A stretch of 60,271 bases of DNA from DASXYG01 sp036502625 (GCA_036502625.1 DASXYG010000054.1:1-60271); one strand, 5' to 3'. Positions 1 through 8,689 are shown, counted from the stretch's first letter. Made by a program: numbers and translations. Notes: generated by a model not told the origin, from the sequence alone.

Positions 1-1
1 G

Positions 2-598
2 GTGCCGGCGAAGGTGTACACGGACATCTTCCGCGGTCTGCCCGCGATCCTGACGATCCTGCTCATCGGGCAGGGGCTGTCGCCGATCGGCCGGCAGATC
101 TTCGGGCCGTCGCCGTACCCGCTCGGCATCCTGGCGCTCGCGCTGATCGCCGCCGCGTACATCGGCGAGATCTTCAGGTCCGGGATCCAGAGCGTGGAGA
201 AGGGGCAGCTCGAGGGCAGCCGGGCGCTGGGGATGAGCTACGGCAAGGCGATGCGCCTGGTCGTGGTGCCGCAGGGCGTACGGCGTGTGCTGCCCGCGCT
301 GGTGAACCAGTTCATCGCGGTGGTCAAGGACTCCAGCCTCGTGTACTTCCTCGGGCTGATCACGGTGCAGCGCGAGCTGTTCCGCATCGGCCAGGACGAG
401 GCGGTGACCAGCGGGAACCTGTCGCCGCTCGTCGCCGCGGGGCTGTGCTACCTGGTGATCACGGTGCCGCTGACGTACCTGGTCAACTACATCGACCGGC
501 GGCTGCGCACGGGCCGCCGGGTGCGGGCCGCGGCGGTGCCGGACGACCCGGACGGGACGCCGGAGACCGCCACGGCGGGGATCGGAGGCGCGGCATGA
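2..598 (+). CDS. Amino-acid ABC transporter permease, 3' part only
   Basis: Membrane permease of a polar amino-acid (HisM/GlnP) type importer. The reading frame runs in from the left edge, so the N-terminus is missing and the GTG at base 2 should not be read as the true start. The visible 198 residues carry hydrophobic segments and the classic EAA loop: around residues 62-82 there is EKGQLEGSRALGMSYGKAM followed by a VVPQGVRRVLPAL stretch, which docks onto the ATPase. The charged, Ala/Asp-rich tail after residue 170 is probably cytoplasmic. The stop overlaps the ATG of the ATPase gene (ATGA), so the two are translationally coupled. Substrate is not shown by the sequence; the downstream acid-sugar kinase and PdxA2 genes suggest a hydroxylated carboxylic or amino acid (inference). 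Confidence 0.9.
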   Translation: MPAKVYTDIFRGLPAILTILLIGQGLSPIGRQIFGPSPYPLGILALALIAAAYIGEIFRSGIQSVEKGQLEGSRALGMSYGKAMRLVVVPQGVRRVLPALVNQFIAVVKDSSLVYFLGLITVQRELFRIGQDEAVTSGNLSPLVAAGLCYLVITVPLTYLVNYIDRRLRTGRRVRAAAVPDDPDGTPETATAGIGGAA

Positions 599-1347
599 GC
601 GCGGCGGCGGAGCCGAAGTTCGAGTCCGCGAGCGTCGAGGTGCGCGACCTGCGCATGGCGTTCGGCACGCTCGAGGTGCTGCGCGGCGCCAGCCTGCGGG
701 TCGAGCAGGGGCGCGCGGTGTGCGTCATCGGGCCGTCGGGGTCGGGGAAGTCGACGCTGCTGCGGTGCGTGAACCGGCTGGAGGAGCCGACCGGCGGCGA
801 CGTGCTGCTGGCCGGCGAGTCCGTACTGCGGGCGGACCCGGACCGGTTGCGGCAGCGCATCGGAATGGTGTTCCAGCACTTCAACCTGTTCCCGCACCGG
901 ACCGTGCTGGACAACATCACGCTGCCGCTGCGCAAGGTGCGCGGGCTGGAGACCGAGCGGGCGCGGGAGATCGCGAAGGCGCGGCTTGACGACGTGGGGC
1001 TGGCGGACAAGGCGCCGTACCGGCCGGGGCACCTGTCCGGCGGGCAGCAGCAGCGGGTGGCCATCGCGCGTGCGCTGGCCATGGAGCCCGAGGTGATGCT
1101 GTTCGACGAGGCCACGAGCGCGCTGGACCCGGAGCTGGTCAAGGGGGTGCTCGCGCTGATGGCCGACCTCGCGGCGGGCGGCATGACCATGATCGTGGTG
1201 ACCCACGAGATGGGCTTCGCGCGGCAGGTCGCCGACAACGTGGTGTTCATGGACGCCGGGAAGGTCGTGGAGGCGGGCGACCCGGAGCAGATCTTCACCG
1301 CGCCGAAGAGCACCCGGCTCAAGCGCTTCCTGAACCAGGTGCTGTGA
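595..1347 (+). CDS. Amino-acid ABC transporter ATP-binding protein
   Basis: Cytoplasmic ATPase that powers the preceding permease. The 250-residue product has every ABC motif: Walker A GPSGSGKST at about 46-54, Q-loop Gln near 94, signature LSGGQQQR starting near 147, Walker B VMLFDE near 167-172, D-loop SALD and H-loop His near 204 (VTHEMGFAR). Length and motif spacing match the GlnQ/HisP class. The ATG at 595 lies inside the permease stop (ATGA). Nothing is missing; the matching substrate-binding protein presumably lies left of the window. Downstream genes follow without a gap, so this is one operon with acid-sugar catabolism. Confidence 0.95.
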   Translation: MSAAAEPKFESASVEVRDLRMAFGTLEVLRGASLRVEQGRAVCVIGPSGSGKSTLLRCVNRLEEPTGGDVLLAGESVLRADPDRLRQRIGMVFQHFNLFPHRTVLDNITLPLRKVRGLETERAREIAKARLDDVGLADKAPYRPGHLSGGQQQRVAIARALAMEPEVMLFDEATSALDPELVKGVLALMADLAAGGMTMIVVTHEMGFARQVADNVVFMDAGKVVEAGDPEQIFTAPKSTRLKRFLNQVL

Positions 1348-1349
1348 GC

Positions 1350-2639
1350 ATGGCGGAGCCGGGATCGCGTACGGCACGGCGGCTGACCGTGCTGGCCGAC
1401 GACCTCACCGGGGCCGGGGACGCGGCCGGGCCGTTCGCGGCGCGCGGGCTGCGCACGGCGGTGGTGCTGGCGGCGGGGGACGCCGCGAGCGCCGGCGCCG
1501 AGGTGGTGGCGGTGGACCTGGACTGCCGGGACGCCGAGGTGCCGCCGCTGCCCGCGCTGCCGGACGGACCGGTGCTGGTCAAGGTGGACTCGCTCGGGCG
1601 CGGTCGCCCGGGGCGGCTGCTCGCGGCGGTGGCCGCGGCGCGGGGCGTCCCGGTGCTGCTGTGCCCGGCGTGGCCCGCGGCCGGGCGCCCCGTACGGGAC
1701 GGGTGGACCGTGGACGGGGGGTTCTCCCGGGTGGACTGGCCTTCCGTGCTGGACGGGGTCCCGGTGCGCACGGCCCCCACGGCGGGCGTCGCGGAGCGGT
1801 TGCTCGCGGACGCCGCGCCGGGGACGGTCGTCCTCGCGGACGCCGAGGACGAGGAGGACCTGCGGGAACTGGCCTCGGTCGCGGGGGCGGCGGTGCTGGC
1901 CGGGGCGGCGGGGCTGGCGTCCGGGGTGGCGGCCGAGCTCGCGGACGACGTCGCGGGCGGCGTGCTCGGGGCCGCGGGCGGCGCGCTGAGGGTCGCGGAC
2001 GATGGGCCGGGGGCCGCTGGTGGCGTGCGGGGGCCGGTGCTCGTGGTGGCCGGGAGCCGGGATGCGGCTAGTCGGGGGCAGGCCGCCGTGGTGCGGGGGC
2101 TCGGCGGGGTGCGGCACCTCGGGCTTGACTCCGTGAGCGGGGGCGACGAGGTGGTGGCGATGGCGCGGGCCGCCGCGGACGCGCTGCGCGGCGGTACGGA
2201 CGTGCTGGTGACCGCGCCGGGTGCGGACGCGGACACGGGGGTGGTGGACGCCTGGTTCGCGGCGTTCGCGCCGTGCCTGCCGCTGGCCGGGCTCGCGGCG
2301 CTGACCGGCGGCGCGACCGCGCGTGCGCTGCTCGACGCGGCGGGCGTGCGCGAGCTGCGCGACCCGGTGACGCTGGCGCCCGGCGTCACGGCGTACCACG
2401 GGCCCGCGACGACGATCGTCACGAAGCCCGGCTCCCTCGGCCCCCCGGAGACCTTGGCGGACCTGGTCCGTACGGCCCGTGCGGCGCCGGGCCCCGTACG
2501 GGTGCCGGACGCGGACGGGCCGGAGGAGCGTGCCCCGGTTTCGCCGGATGCGGGCCGAAACGAGGCGGACGGGGTGTATGTGGATGGACGGGACAAAGAG
2601 CGTGGGATCGGGGAAGGGTGCGGCGAGGATGATCGGTGA
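1350..2639 (+). CDS. Four-carbon acid sugar kinase family protein (DUF1537)
   Basis: Likely ATP-dependent kinase of a four-carbon sugar acid such as threonate or erythronate; DtnK/OtnK-type enzymes phosphorylate the substrate that a PdxA2 dehydrogenase then oxidises. About 429 residues. The N-terminal substrate domain opens with the hallmark LTVLADDLTGAGDAAG; the C-terminal nucleotide domain shows ALTGGATARALL and TIVTKPGSLGPPETL. An in-frame GTG at 1344 overlaps the ATPase stop (GTGA) and would add two residues; I chose the ATG at 1350, but neither has a clear ribosome site. It overlaps the next gene by 11 bases. The last ~60 residues after the NBD are Arg/Asp-rich and look unconserved. A second, divergent copy of this kinase occurs at 30624-31829. 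Confidence 0.85.
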   Translation: MAEPGSRTARRLTVLADDLTGAGDAAGPFAARGLRTAVVLAAGDAASAGAEVVAVDLDCRDAEVPPLPALPDGPVLVKVDSLGRGRPGRLLAAVAAARGVPVLLCPAWPAAGRPVRDGWTVDGGFSRVDWPSVLDGVPVRTAPTAGVAERLLADAAPGTVVLADAEDEEDLRELASVAGAAVLAGAAGLASGVAAELADDVAGGVLGAAGGALRVADDGPGAAGGVRGPVLVVAGSRDAASRGQAAVVRGLGGVRHLGLDSVSGGDEVVAMARAAADALRGGTDVLVTAPGADADTGVVDAWFAAFAPCLPLAGLAALTGGATARALLDAAGVRELRDPVTLAPGVTAYHGPATTIVTKPGSLGPPETLADLVRTARAAPGPVRVPDADGPEERAPVSPDAGRNEADGVYVDGRDKERGIGEGCGEDDR

Positions 2640-3639
2640 CGGGCACGGGGGACGGCCCACCATTGCGGTGACGATGGGGGATCCCGCCGGGATCGGGCCC
2701 GAGGTGATCGTCAAGGCGGCGCGGCGGTGGGACCCGGCGGTGGCGCGGCTCGTGGTCATCGGGGACGCCGGACGGCTGCGGGACGCGGCGGCGCGGTGCG
2801 GGGTGGAGCAGCCCATCGAGGTGGTCGCCGCGCCGGAGGACGAGGCGGCGGACGGGGCGCTGGCCTGCCTGCAGACCGACGCCGTGCCCGCGGATCTTCC
2901 GTACGGCGCGGTCGCCGAGGCGGCCGGTCGGGTGGCGTACGCGTACATCGCGCGCGCCGCCGAGCTGGCCTCCGCGCGCCGGGTGGACGCGATCTGCACC
3001 GGGCCGATCAACAAGGAGGCGCTGCACCTCGCCGGGCACGTCTTCCCCGGCCACACCGAGCTGCTCGCGCACCTGACAGGCACGCCCGAGGTGTCCATGA
3101 TGCTCACCTCGCGCGGCCTGCGGGTGATCCACGTGACCACGCACATCGGGCTCGTGGACGCGGTCGCCCGCATCGACGACGGCCTGGTGGAGCGCACGGT
3201 GCGGCGCGGCCACGCCGCGATGCGCGCCGCCGGGATCGCCCGGCCGCGCGTCGCCGTCTGCGGCATCAACCCGCACGCGGGGGAGAACGGGCTGTTCGGC
3301 CACGGCGAGGAGGAGACGAAGATCGCCCCGGCCGTGGCGCGGCTGCGGGCGGAGGGGCTGGACGTCCAGGGGCCGCTGCCCGCCGACGCGGTGTTCTTCC
3401 GCGCCGTACGGGACGACTTCGACCTGGTCGTCGCCATGTACCACGACCAGGGCCACGCGCCGATCAAGGTGATGGGCATTTCGGACGGGGTGAACATCAC
3501 CGTGGGCCTTCCGGTGATCCGGACTTCCGTGGATCATGGGACGGCATTCGACATAGCGGGGACGGGCGTGGCGGACGAGGACAGCTTCATAGCGGCACTG
3601 GACGCCGCCGCCGAACTGGCGGGCCGGGGCGCGGCATGA
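2629..3639 (+). CDS. pdxA2: PdxA2-type 4-phosphothreonate dehydrogenase
   Basis: NAD-dependent dehydrogenase/decarboxylase of the PdxA family. PdxA2 members convert 4-phospho-D-threonate or -erythronate to dihydroxyacetone phosphate, rather than making pyridoxine. The 336-residue product begins PTIAVTMGDPAGIGPEV and contains CTGPINKEALHLAG, the metal-site stretch YHDQGHAPIKVMG and the C-terminal VIRTSVDHGTAFDIAGTG. The ATG at 2629 follows GGGAAGGG and overlaps the kinase stop, and gives the normal family length; an upstream in-frame ATG at 2479 would add 50 low-quality residues. Pairing with a DUF1537 kinase and DeoR regulator supports the catabolic PdxA2 role over vitamin B6 synthesis. Substrate stereochemistry cannot be read from sequence. 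Confidence 0.88.
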   Translation: MIGDGHGGRPTIAVTMGDPAGIGPEVIVKAARRWDPAVARLVVIGDAGRLRDAAARCGVEQPIEVVAAPEDEAADGALACLQTDAVPADLPYGAVAEAAGRVAYAYIARAAELASARRVDAICTGPINKEALHLAGHVFPGHTELLAHLTGTPEVSMMLTSRGLRVIHVTTHIGLVDAVARIDDGLVERTVRRGHAAMRAAGIARPRVAVCGINPHAGENGLFGHGEEETKIAPAVARLRAEGLDVQGPLPADAVFFRAVRDDFDLVVAMYHDQGHAPIKVMGISDGVNITVGLPVIRTSVDHGTAFDIAGTGVADEDSFIAALDAAAELAGRGAA

Positions 3640-4394
3640 CCGCGGGGGCACGCCGGAAGACGATCGCCGACATGGTGCGCGGCGGCGAGATGAGCGTCGC
3701 CGACCTCGCCGCGGCGTTCGGCGTCACCGCCTCGACGATCCGGCGTGACCTCGCGCTACTGGCCGCCGAGGGCAAGGTGGTCCGTACGTTCTCCGGCGCC
3801 ACCTCGCTCGGCGGCCCGTCCGGCGCCGAGCCCACAACCGACCAGCGGGCGCGTACGTCCCGGCGGGTGAAGCACCGCATCGCGGCCCGGGCGCGGGAGC
3901 TGGTGGAGCCGGACACCTGGGTGTACCTCGATGCGGGCACGACGTGCGCGGGGCTGGCGCACCGGCTGGTGGACGCCGCCGGGGTGACGGTCGTGACGCC
4001 GAGCCTGCTGGCCATCCGCGCGCTCGGCCCGGCCGACGACGTCACCGTGCTGGGCACGGGCGGGCGGCTGCGGCGGGTGTCCGAGGCGTTCGTGGGGCGG
4101 GAGTCCGAGCGGCTGCTGCGGCACGTGTCGATCGACGTGGCGTTCCTGTCCGCCGACGCGGTGCATCCGCGGCGCGGGCTGCTCGAGGTCGAGCCGGACC
4201 AGATCGCGCTGAAGGAGGCGGCGGTCGCGGCGTCCCGGCAGGTGGTGGTGCTCGCGGACGCCACGAAGTTCACCGACGAGGCGCCGACGGGCTACTGGCT
4301 TCCGTGGCCGCAGGGCGCCGTGCTGATCACCGACGCCGACGCGGCCGCGCTGCCGTCGATGCCGCCGCACGTGACGGTGACGCCCGCGGGCTGA
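3636..4394 (+). CDS. DeoR-family transcriptional regulator
   Basis: Probable repressor of the acid-sugar operon, responding to a phosphorylated sugar intermediate. 252 residues: N-terminal winged helix-turn-helix (MSVADLAAAFGVTASTIRRD at about 19-38) and a DeoR C-terminal sensor domain of the sugar-phosphate isomerase fold, with DAGTTCAGLAHRL, LGTGGRLRRVSEAFVG and a final VLADATKF motif. The ATG overlaps the PdxA2 stop (ATGA). It is the last gene of the operon; 73 bases later the next gene is convergent. Its operator would lie upstream of the operon, outside the window. Confidence 0.92.
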   Translation: MTAGARRKTIADMVRGGEMSVADLAAAFGVTASTIRRDLALLAAEGKVVRTFSGATSLGGPSGAEPTTDQRARTSRRVKHRIAARARELVEPDTWVYLDAGTTCAGLAHRLVDAAGVTVVTPSLLAIRALGPADDVTVLGTGGRLRRVSEAFVGRESERLLRHVSIDVAFLSADAVHPRRGLLEVEPDQIALKEAAVAASRQVVVLADATKFTDEAPTGYWLPWPQGAVLITDADAAALPSMPPHVTVTPAG

Positions 4395-4467
4395 CCGGGG
4401 CCGTACGGTGCCGCCACGAGGCGATGACCCGGGGAGGGTTTCGCTCGGCGGAGGGGTAGCGGGGGGC

Positions 4468-5376
4468 TTACATCCGGGCTTGGCCGAGGGGGGTGAGGGC
4501 GGGCGTGAGGATCTCGGTGAGGAGGCGGGCGTGGTGGGCTTCCGGGTCGAGGTCGGGGTCGAAGACGGTCACCTGGGCGCCGGTCGCGCGGGGGGCGAGG
4601 GCGGTCAAGAGGGTGGTGAGGTCGGACGGGGACAGGCCGCCGGGGTCGGGGCTGTCGACCGCGGGCATGACGGCGGGGTCGAGGATGTCGACGTCGAGGT
4701 GGAGCCAGTAGCCGTCGAGGCCGGGGCGGTCGACGACCTCCAGAATGCGGCGGGCGGTCTGCTCCGGGCCGTGGTGGCGGATCTGTGCCGCGGGGATGAC
4801 CGCGGCTAGGAGAGCCCGGGTCTCCTCCAGGGCCGCGTCGTCGTCTCGGCAGCCGGCGTGGACGGTGTCGGCCGGGTCGAAGTACGGGCCGTGGCCGTCG
4901 ATGGCGGCGATCGCGGGCCAGTGGCGGCCCACCGCGGCGGCGAGGTCCTCCCCGGCGAGGCTCGCGCACCGGTCGCTGGTGCCGGGGTTGCGGAAGTCCG
5001 TGTGGCCGTCGAGGTGGACCAGAGCGTAGCGGCCGGGGGCGCGGCTCAGCGCGAGGCCGGCGGCCATCAGGATGCCGCAGTCTCCGCCGAGGACCAGCGG
5101 GGCCAGCCCCTCTTCGCGCAGGTGGTCGATGCGGGCGGCCAGGCGGCGGGTGTGGTCGATGATGGCGGCCTGGTTGCGCAGCGAGCCGGGCTTCGGGTCG
5201 TCGGAGTAGCGGCCCGGGAGCACGACGCCGCGCTCCACCGCGCCGCGCTGCGCGAGGCGGTGGTGCAGGCCCGCCTCGCGCAGCGCCTCGGGCGCCTTGG
5301 CGCACCCGGGGACGCTGGACGGCGCGGGCGGGCGCAGCCCCAGGTTGCTCGGCGCGGAGACCAGCCCGATCGTCAT
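4468..5376 (-). CDS. Arginase-family (ureohydrolase) protein, His-to-Cys at one metal site
   Basis: Member of the arginase/agmatinase/formiminoglutamase fold, enzymes that hydrolyse guanidino or formimino groups with two Mn ions. 302 residues, typical length. Metal motifs are VHLDGHTDF (Asp123, His125, Asp127) and HLDVDILDP (Asp228, Asp230). The first motif reads GGDCG instead of the usual GGDHS, so Cys100 replaces the His ligand. This is seen in some family members but makes arginine an unsafe substrate call. The start ATG overlaps the kinase stop by four bases, so it is co-translated with the redox-sensor genes upstream. A functional link between that signalling pair and nitrogen/guanidino metabolism is inference. 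Confidence 0.85.
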   Translation of the reverse strand: MTIGLVSAPSNLGLRPPAPSSVPGCAKAPEALREAGLHHRLAQRGAVERGVVLPGRYSDDPKPGSLRNQAAIIDHTRRLAARIDHLREEGLAPLVLGGDCGILMAAGLALSRAPGRYALVHLDGHTDFRNPGTSDRCASLAGEDLAAAVGRHWPAIAAIDGHGPYFDPADTVHAGCRDDDAALEETRALLAAVIPAAQIRHHGPEQTARRILEVVDRPGLDGYWLHLDVDILDPAVMPAVDSPDPGGLSPSDLTTLLTALAPRATGAQVTVFDPDLDPEAHHARLLTEILTPALTPLGQARM

Positions 5377-6929
5377 GCGGGTTCCGCGCCGGTAGCACCG
5401 CCGCCGGAGCCGCCGCCGGAGCCGGTGGCGGAGGCCGAGGCAGGGTCGGAGGCCGAGCCGGGGCCGGGGCCGGTGGCGGAGTCGGGGCCGGTGGCGGAGT
5501 CGGGGTCGGTGGCGGTGGTGCCGTTGGCGGGGAGGGGGATGCGGGCCTGGAAGCGGGTGTCGCCTGGGGTGGAGATCACCCGGAGGTCGCCCTTGTGCTT
5601 CTTGACCATGATGCGCCAGGAGATGTCGAGGCCGAGGCCGGTGCCCTTGCCGACCTCCTTCGTGGAGAAGAACGGCTCGAAGATGCGGTCCTGGATCTCC
5701 GGTGGGACGCCGCTGCCCGTGTCGCCGATCTCGACCATGAGGTAGTCGCCGTCGCGGGCGGTGCGGATGGTGAGCTTGCCGTTGTGGTCCATGGCGTCGA
5801 GCGCGTTGACGATCAGGTTGGTCCAGACCTGGTTCAGCTCCGCGCCGTAGACCTCGACCGGGGGCAGGGACCGGTCGTAGTCGGTGACGACCTCGACGTT
5901 GGGGCCGAACTTGTGCTTCAGGATCGTGAGCGTGGCGTCGAGCAGCTCGTGGACGTCGGCGCGCTGGTTGGGCGCGCGGTCCATCTGGGTGTACTGCCGG
6001 GCGGAGTCGAGGATGGTGCTGACGCGGTTGACCGAGTCGGTGATCTCGTCGAGCAGGCTCTCGGTCTCCAGAATGTCGGCCAGCCAGACGAGGGCGGCGG
6101 GCAGCGCCTCGGCGCCGACCGTGTCGGCCACCCGCTCCAGCCATTCGGCGTCGAGCCCGGCGGCGACGAGCGGCGCGCTCAACTCGGTGGAGTTCGGTAC
6201 GTCGTGGTCGTCGAGCCAGTCGATCAGCTCGTCCTCGGCGTCGCTGACCTCCAGCGGGCCGCGCTTGGCGGCCGTGCACATCTGGGCGGCGTCATTGCGG
6301 ACCTTCAGCAGCTCGGTGAGCTGGCCCGGGGTGAGCCCGGCCGCGGACAGCTCGCCGAGCTGGTCGCGCAGCCCGGCTATGCCGCCGCGCAGGCCGTCGG
6401 CGGCGCGGACGGCCGCGGCGACCGGGTTGTTCAGCTCGTGGGTGAGCCCCGCGGTCAGCGAGCCGAGGGCGATCAGCCGCTCGCGCTCGCTGACCTTGCG
6501 CTGCGACTCGGTGACCCCGGTGAACACCCCGTTGAGGAGGTGGGCGGCCATGGGGAACCACTCGCGGAACTTCGGGCCCAGGTCGTCGATCGGGATCTGG
6601 AAGGTGCGGCAGCGGGTCACCGCGCGCAGCGAGTTGGTGTACGCCTGCGGGGTGTTCTCCAGCATGGCCTGGATGGCGCCGCCGTAGGTGCCGGGGCGGT
6701 TGGAGCGGTTGACCTCGATCTCGCCGCCGCGCACCCGCCGCGACATGGCCATCTTGCCGTCGAGCAGGACGACGAAGCAGGTGGCGGGGTCGCCCTCGGA
6801 GTAGATCGGCTCGTTGGCCTCGTTGACGACCTCCTCGCCGGTCGCGGCGAGCCAGGCCAGCGGCTCCGGCGCGAGGTCCTCGAAGAGGAACAGGCCGGCG
6901 AGCTCGGCGGTGGAAACGCGCGTGGTCAT
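5373..6929 (-). CDS. Cyclic-nucleotide-binding-domain histidine kinase
   Basis: Soluble sensor kinase, 518 residues. Residues ~10-130 form a CRP-like cyclic nucleotide/effector-binding domain (EPIYSEGDPATCFVVLLDGK). The DHp helix contains the phospho-acceptor His164 in LTAGLTHELNNPVAA, and the catalytic domain has the N-box (NLIVNALDAM), G1 (DTGSGVP), F-box (FEPFFSTKEVGKG) and G2 (GTGLGL). A ~90-residue insert separates the two halves of the dimerisation region. No transmembrane segment is visible, so the signal is internal. The last ~50 residues are a Ser/Gly/Ala/Pro/Thr-rich tail encoded by 18-bp tandem repeats and probably disordered. The start overlaps the response-regulator gene stop by four bases, so that protein is the likely partner. 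GGAG precedes the ATG. Confidence 0.92.
   Translation of the reverse strand: MTTRVSTAELAGLFLFEDLAPEPLAWLAATGEEVVNEANEPIYSEGDPATCFVVLLDGKMAMSRRVRGGEIEVNRSNRPGTYGGAIQAMLENTPQAYTNSLRAVTRCRTFQIPIDDLGPKFREWFPMAAHLLNGVFTGVTESQRKVSERERLIALGSLTAGLTHELNNPVAAAVRAADGLRGGIAGLRDQLGELSAAGLTPGQLTELLKVRNDAAQMCTAAKRGPLEVSDAEDELIDWLDDHDVPNSTELSAPLVAAGLDAEWLERVADTVGAEALPAALVWLADILETESLLDEITDSVNRVSTILDSARQYTQMDRAPNQRADVHELLDATLTILKHKFGPNVEVVTDYDRSLPPVEVYGAELNQVWTNLIVNALDAMDHNGKLTIRTARDGDYLMVEIGDTGSGVPPEIQDRIFEPFFSTKEVGKGTGLGLDISWRIMVKKHKGDLRVISTPGDTRFQARIPLPANGTTATDPDSATGPDSATGPGPGSASDPASASATGSGGGSGGGATGAEPA
5470..5515. repeat. 18-bp tandem repeat encoding the kinase tail
   Basis: The unit CCGGTGGCGGAGTCGGGG occurs at 5470-5487 and again at 5488-5505, followed by a partial third copy. 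It encodes the repeated DSATGP-type tail of the sensor kinase on the minus strand. Similar degenerate units flank it (5400-5470), so copy number probably varies between strains. Confidence 0.85.
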
Positions 6930-8584
6930 GACGACTCCAGGTAGCGGTGGGCGAGGGCGACGGCCATGGCGCCCTCGCCGACGGCCGAGGCGACCCGCTT
7001 GATCGACGCGGAGCGGACGTCTCCGGCGACGAACACGCCGGGCACGCTGGCCTCCAGGTGGTAGGGCTGGCGTTCGAGCTCCCAGCCCGGTGGCCGGAGG
7101 CCGTCGGTGGTGAGGTCGGGGCCGGTGGGGACGAAGCCGTGTTCGTCGCGCGTGACGCTGCCGTCGAGCCATTCGGTGCACGGGGCCGCGCCGATGAAGA
7201 CGAAGAGGTGCTGCGTGGCCACGACGCGGGTCTGGCCGGACGCGGTGTCGCGCAGGGTGAGGCGTTCGAGGTGGCCGTCGCCCTCGGCGGCGGTGACCTC
7301 GGTGCAGGGCCGCACCTCGATGTTGTCGATTCCGGCGATCTGCTCGATGAGGTAGTGGGACATGGACGACCGCAGGGACGCGCCGCGCACCAGCATGTGC
7401 ACCCGTTTGGCGTGGCGGGCGAAGTGGACGGCGGCCTGGCCGGCGGAGTTGGCGCCGCCGATGATGTAGACCTCCTCGCCGGCGCAGTTGGGCGCCTCGG
7501 TGGTGGCGGCGCCGTAGTAGACGCCGCGGCCGACGAGGTCGTCGAGGCCGGGGGCGGCGAGCCTGCGGTAGGACACGCCGGTGGCGAGGATGACGGTATG
7601 CGCGGCGATCTCCTGGCCGTCGGCGAAGACGATCACGCGGGCGGCGCCGCGCGCCTCCATGCTCGCGACCTCGCGCGCGGTCAGCAGCTCGGCGCCGAAC
7701 TTGACGGCCTGGCGGCGCGCGCGCTCGGCGAGCTGGCCGCCGGACACGCCGTCGGGGAAGCCGAGGTAGTTCTCGATGCGCGAGCTCTGCCCGGCCTGGC
7801 CGCCGGTGACCTGCCGCTCGACCAGGACGGTGCGCAGCCCCTCGGACGCGCCGTAGACCGCGGCGCCGAGGCCGGCCGGGCCGCCGCCGATGACGATCAG
7901 GTCGTAGAAGTCGGCCGAGGGGGTGGTGGTCAGGCCGACGGCGCGGGCGAGCTCGGCGTCGTCGGGCGCGGTGAGGACGGTGCCGTCGTCGGTGATGACC
8001 AGGGGCAGGTTGTCGACATCGCCTCCGGAGGCGGCGGCGAGCTCGGCGCCCTCGGCGGTCTCGACGTTGAACCAGCGGTAGGAGCGCTGGTTGCGGGCCA
8101 GGAAGTCGCGCACTTCGTAGGACCGGGCGGACCAGCGGTGGCCGACCACCCGCAGCGCGGTGACCTCGTGGCGGTCGGTGCGGGCCCAGGCGTCGAGCTG
8201 GGCGTCGACCACGGGGTAGAGCTTCTCCTCCGGTGGGTCCCACGGCTTCAGCAGGTAGTGGTCGAGGTCGACCACGTTGATCGCCTCGATGGCGGCGTCG
8301 GTATCCGCGTACGCCGTGAGCAGGACGCGCCGGGCGTACGGATAGACGTCCATCGCCTGCTCAAGGAACTCGGTGCCGCTCATCTCGGGCATGCGCTGGT
8401 CGGCGAGGAACACGGCGACGTCGTCACCCCGGAGCCGCATTTCGCGGACGGCTTCGAGCGCGTCCTGCCCGGAGGTGGCGCGCACGATGCGGTGCGCGTC
8501 GCCGTATTTGCGCCGGAGGTCGCGCGCGATCGCGCGCGACACACCCGGATCGTCATCAACCGTCACGATCGCCGGTCTGGCCAT
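6926..8584 (-). CDS. Response regulator fused to thioredoxin-reductase-like flavoenzyme
   Basis: 552-residue three-part protein. Residues 1-130 are a receiver domain with phospho-Asp62 (FLADQRMPEMSG) and Lys in LLKPWDPP. Residues ~140-215 look like a glutaredoxin-type fold, but the redox motif position reads S-A-R-S, without cysteines. Residues ~225-552 are an FAD/NAD(P)H disulfide-reductase module: VIGGGPAGLGAAVYGAS (FAD), VYIIGGANSAGQAA (NADPH) and a terminal GVFVAGDVR. The region that normally carries the active-site CxxC has only one Cys (APNC, Cys367). The ATG at 8584 is chosen because the receiver strand begins right after it. It heads the three-gene unit with the sensor kinase and arginase-like gene. 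NCBI knows this fused architecture; its output is unclear and it may be a redox sensor rather than a reductase. Confidence 0.9.
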   Translation of the reverse strand: MARPAIVTVDDDPGVSRAIARDLRRKYGDAHRIVRATSGQDALEAVREMRLRGDDVAVFLADQRMPEMSGTEFLEQAMDVYPYARRVLLTAYADTDAAIEAINVVDLDHYLLKPWDPPEEKLYPVVDAQLDAWARTDRHEVTALRVVGHRWSARSYEVRDFLARNQRSYRWFNVETAEGAELAAASGGDVDNLPLVITDDGTVLTAPDDAELARAVGLTTTPSADFYDLIVIGGGPAGLGAAVYGASEGLRTVLVERQVTGGQAGQSSRIENYLGFPDGVSGGQLAERARRQAVKFGAELLTAREVASMEARGAARVIVFADGQEIAAHTVILATGVSYRRLAAPGLDDLVGRGVYYGAATTEAPNCAGEEVYIIGGANSAGQAAVHFARHAKRVHMLVRGASLRSSMSHYLIEQIAGIDNIEVRPCTEVTAAEGDGHLERLTLRDTASGQTRVVATQHLFVFIGAAPCTEWLDGSVTRDEHGFVPTGPDLTTDGLRPPGWELERQPYHLEASVPGVFVAGDVRSASIKRVASAVGEGAMAVALAHRYLESS

Positions 8585-8689
8585 GCTCTGCCCCTCATCC
8601 CCGTACATCGGCGAGATACCAGTCTCCGGCCAGCGCACACGGAGGGCAAATGGGAAACCGCGACCCTGTGGAAAACGGGCCGTCGCAGG

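Noticed and set aside
2479..2628. Extended N-terminus for the first PdxA2 protein
   Set aside because: It would overlap the kinase gene by 160 bases, is Arg-rich and unlike the family; the ATG at 2629 has a ribosome site.
483..3500. Open frame of about 1005 codons on the minus strand
   Set aside because: It is antisense to the ABC ATPase, kinase and PdxA2 genes, has Arg/Ser/Pro-rich composition and no domain. High GC lowers stop frequency in non-coding frames.
2629..3639. Pyridoxine biosynthesis (true PdxA) role
   Set aside because: The gene is coupled to a DUF1537 kinase, DeoR regulator and transporter, which is the catabolic PdxA2 context; no other B6 gene is near.
5470..5515. Possible CRISPR-like or regulatory repeat
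   Set aside because: The repeats are directly adjacent without spacers and lie inside the sensor kinase coding region, so they are a protein-tail tandem repeat.
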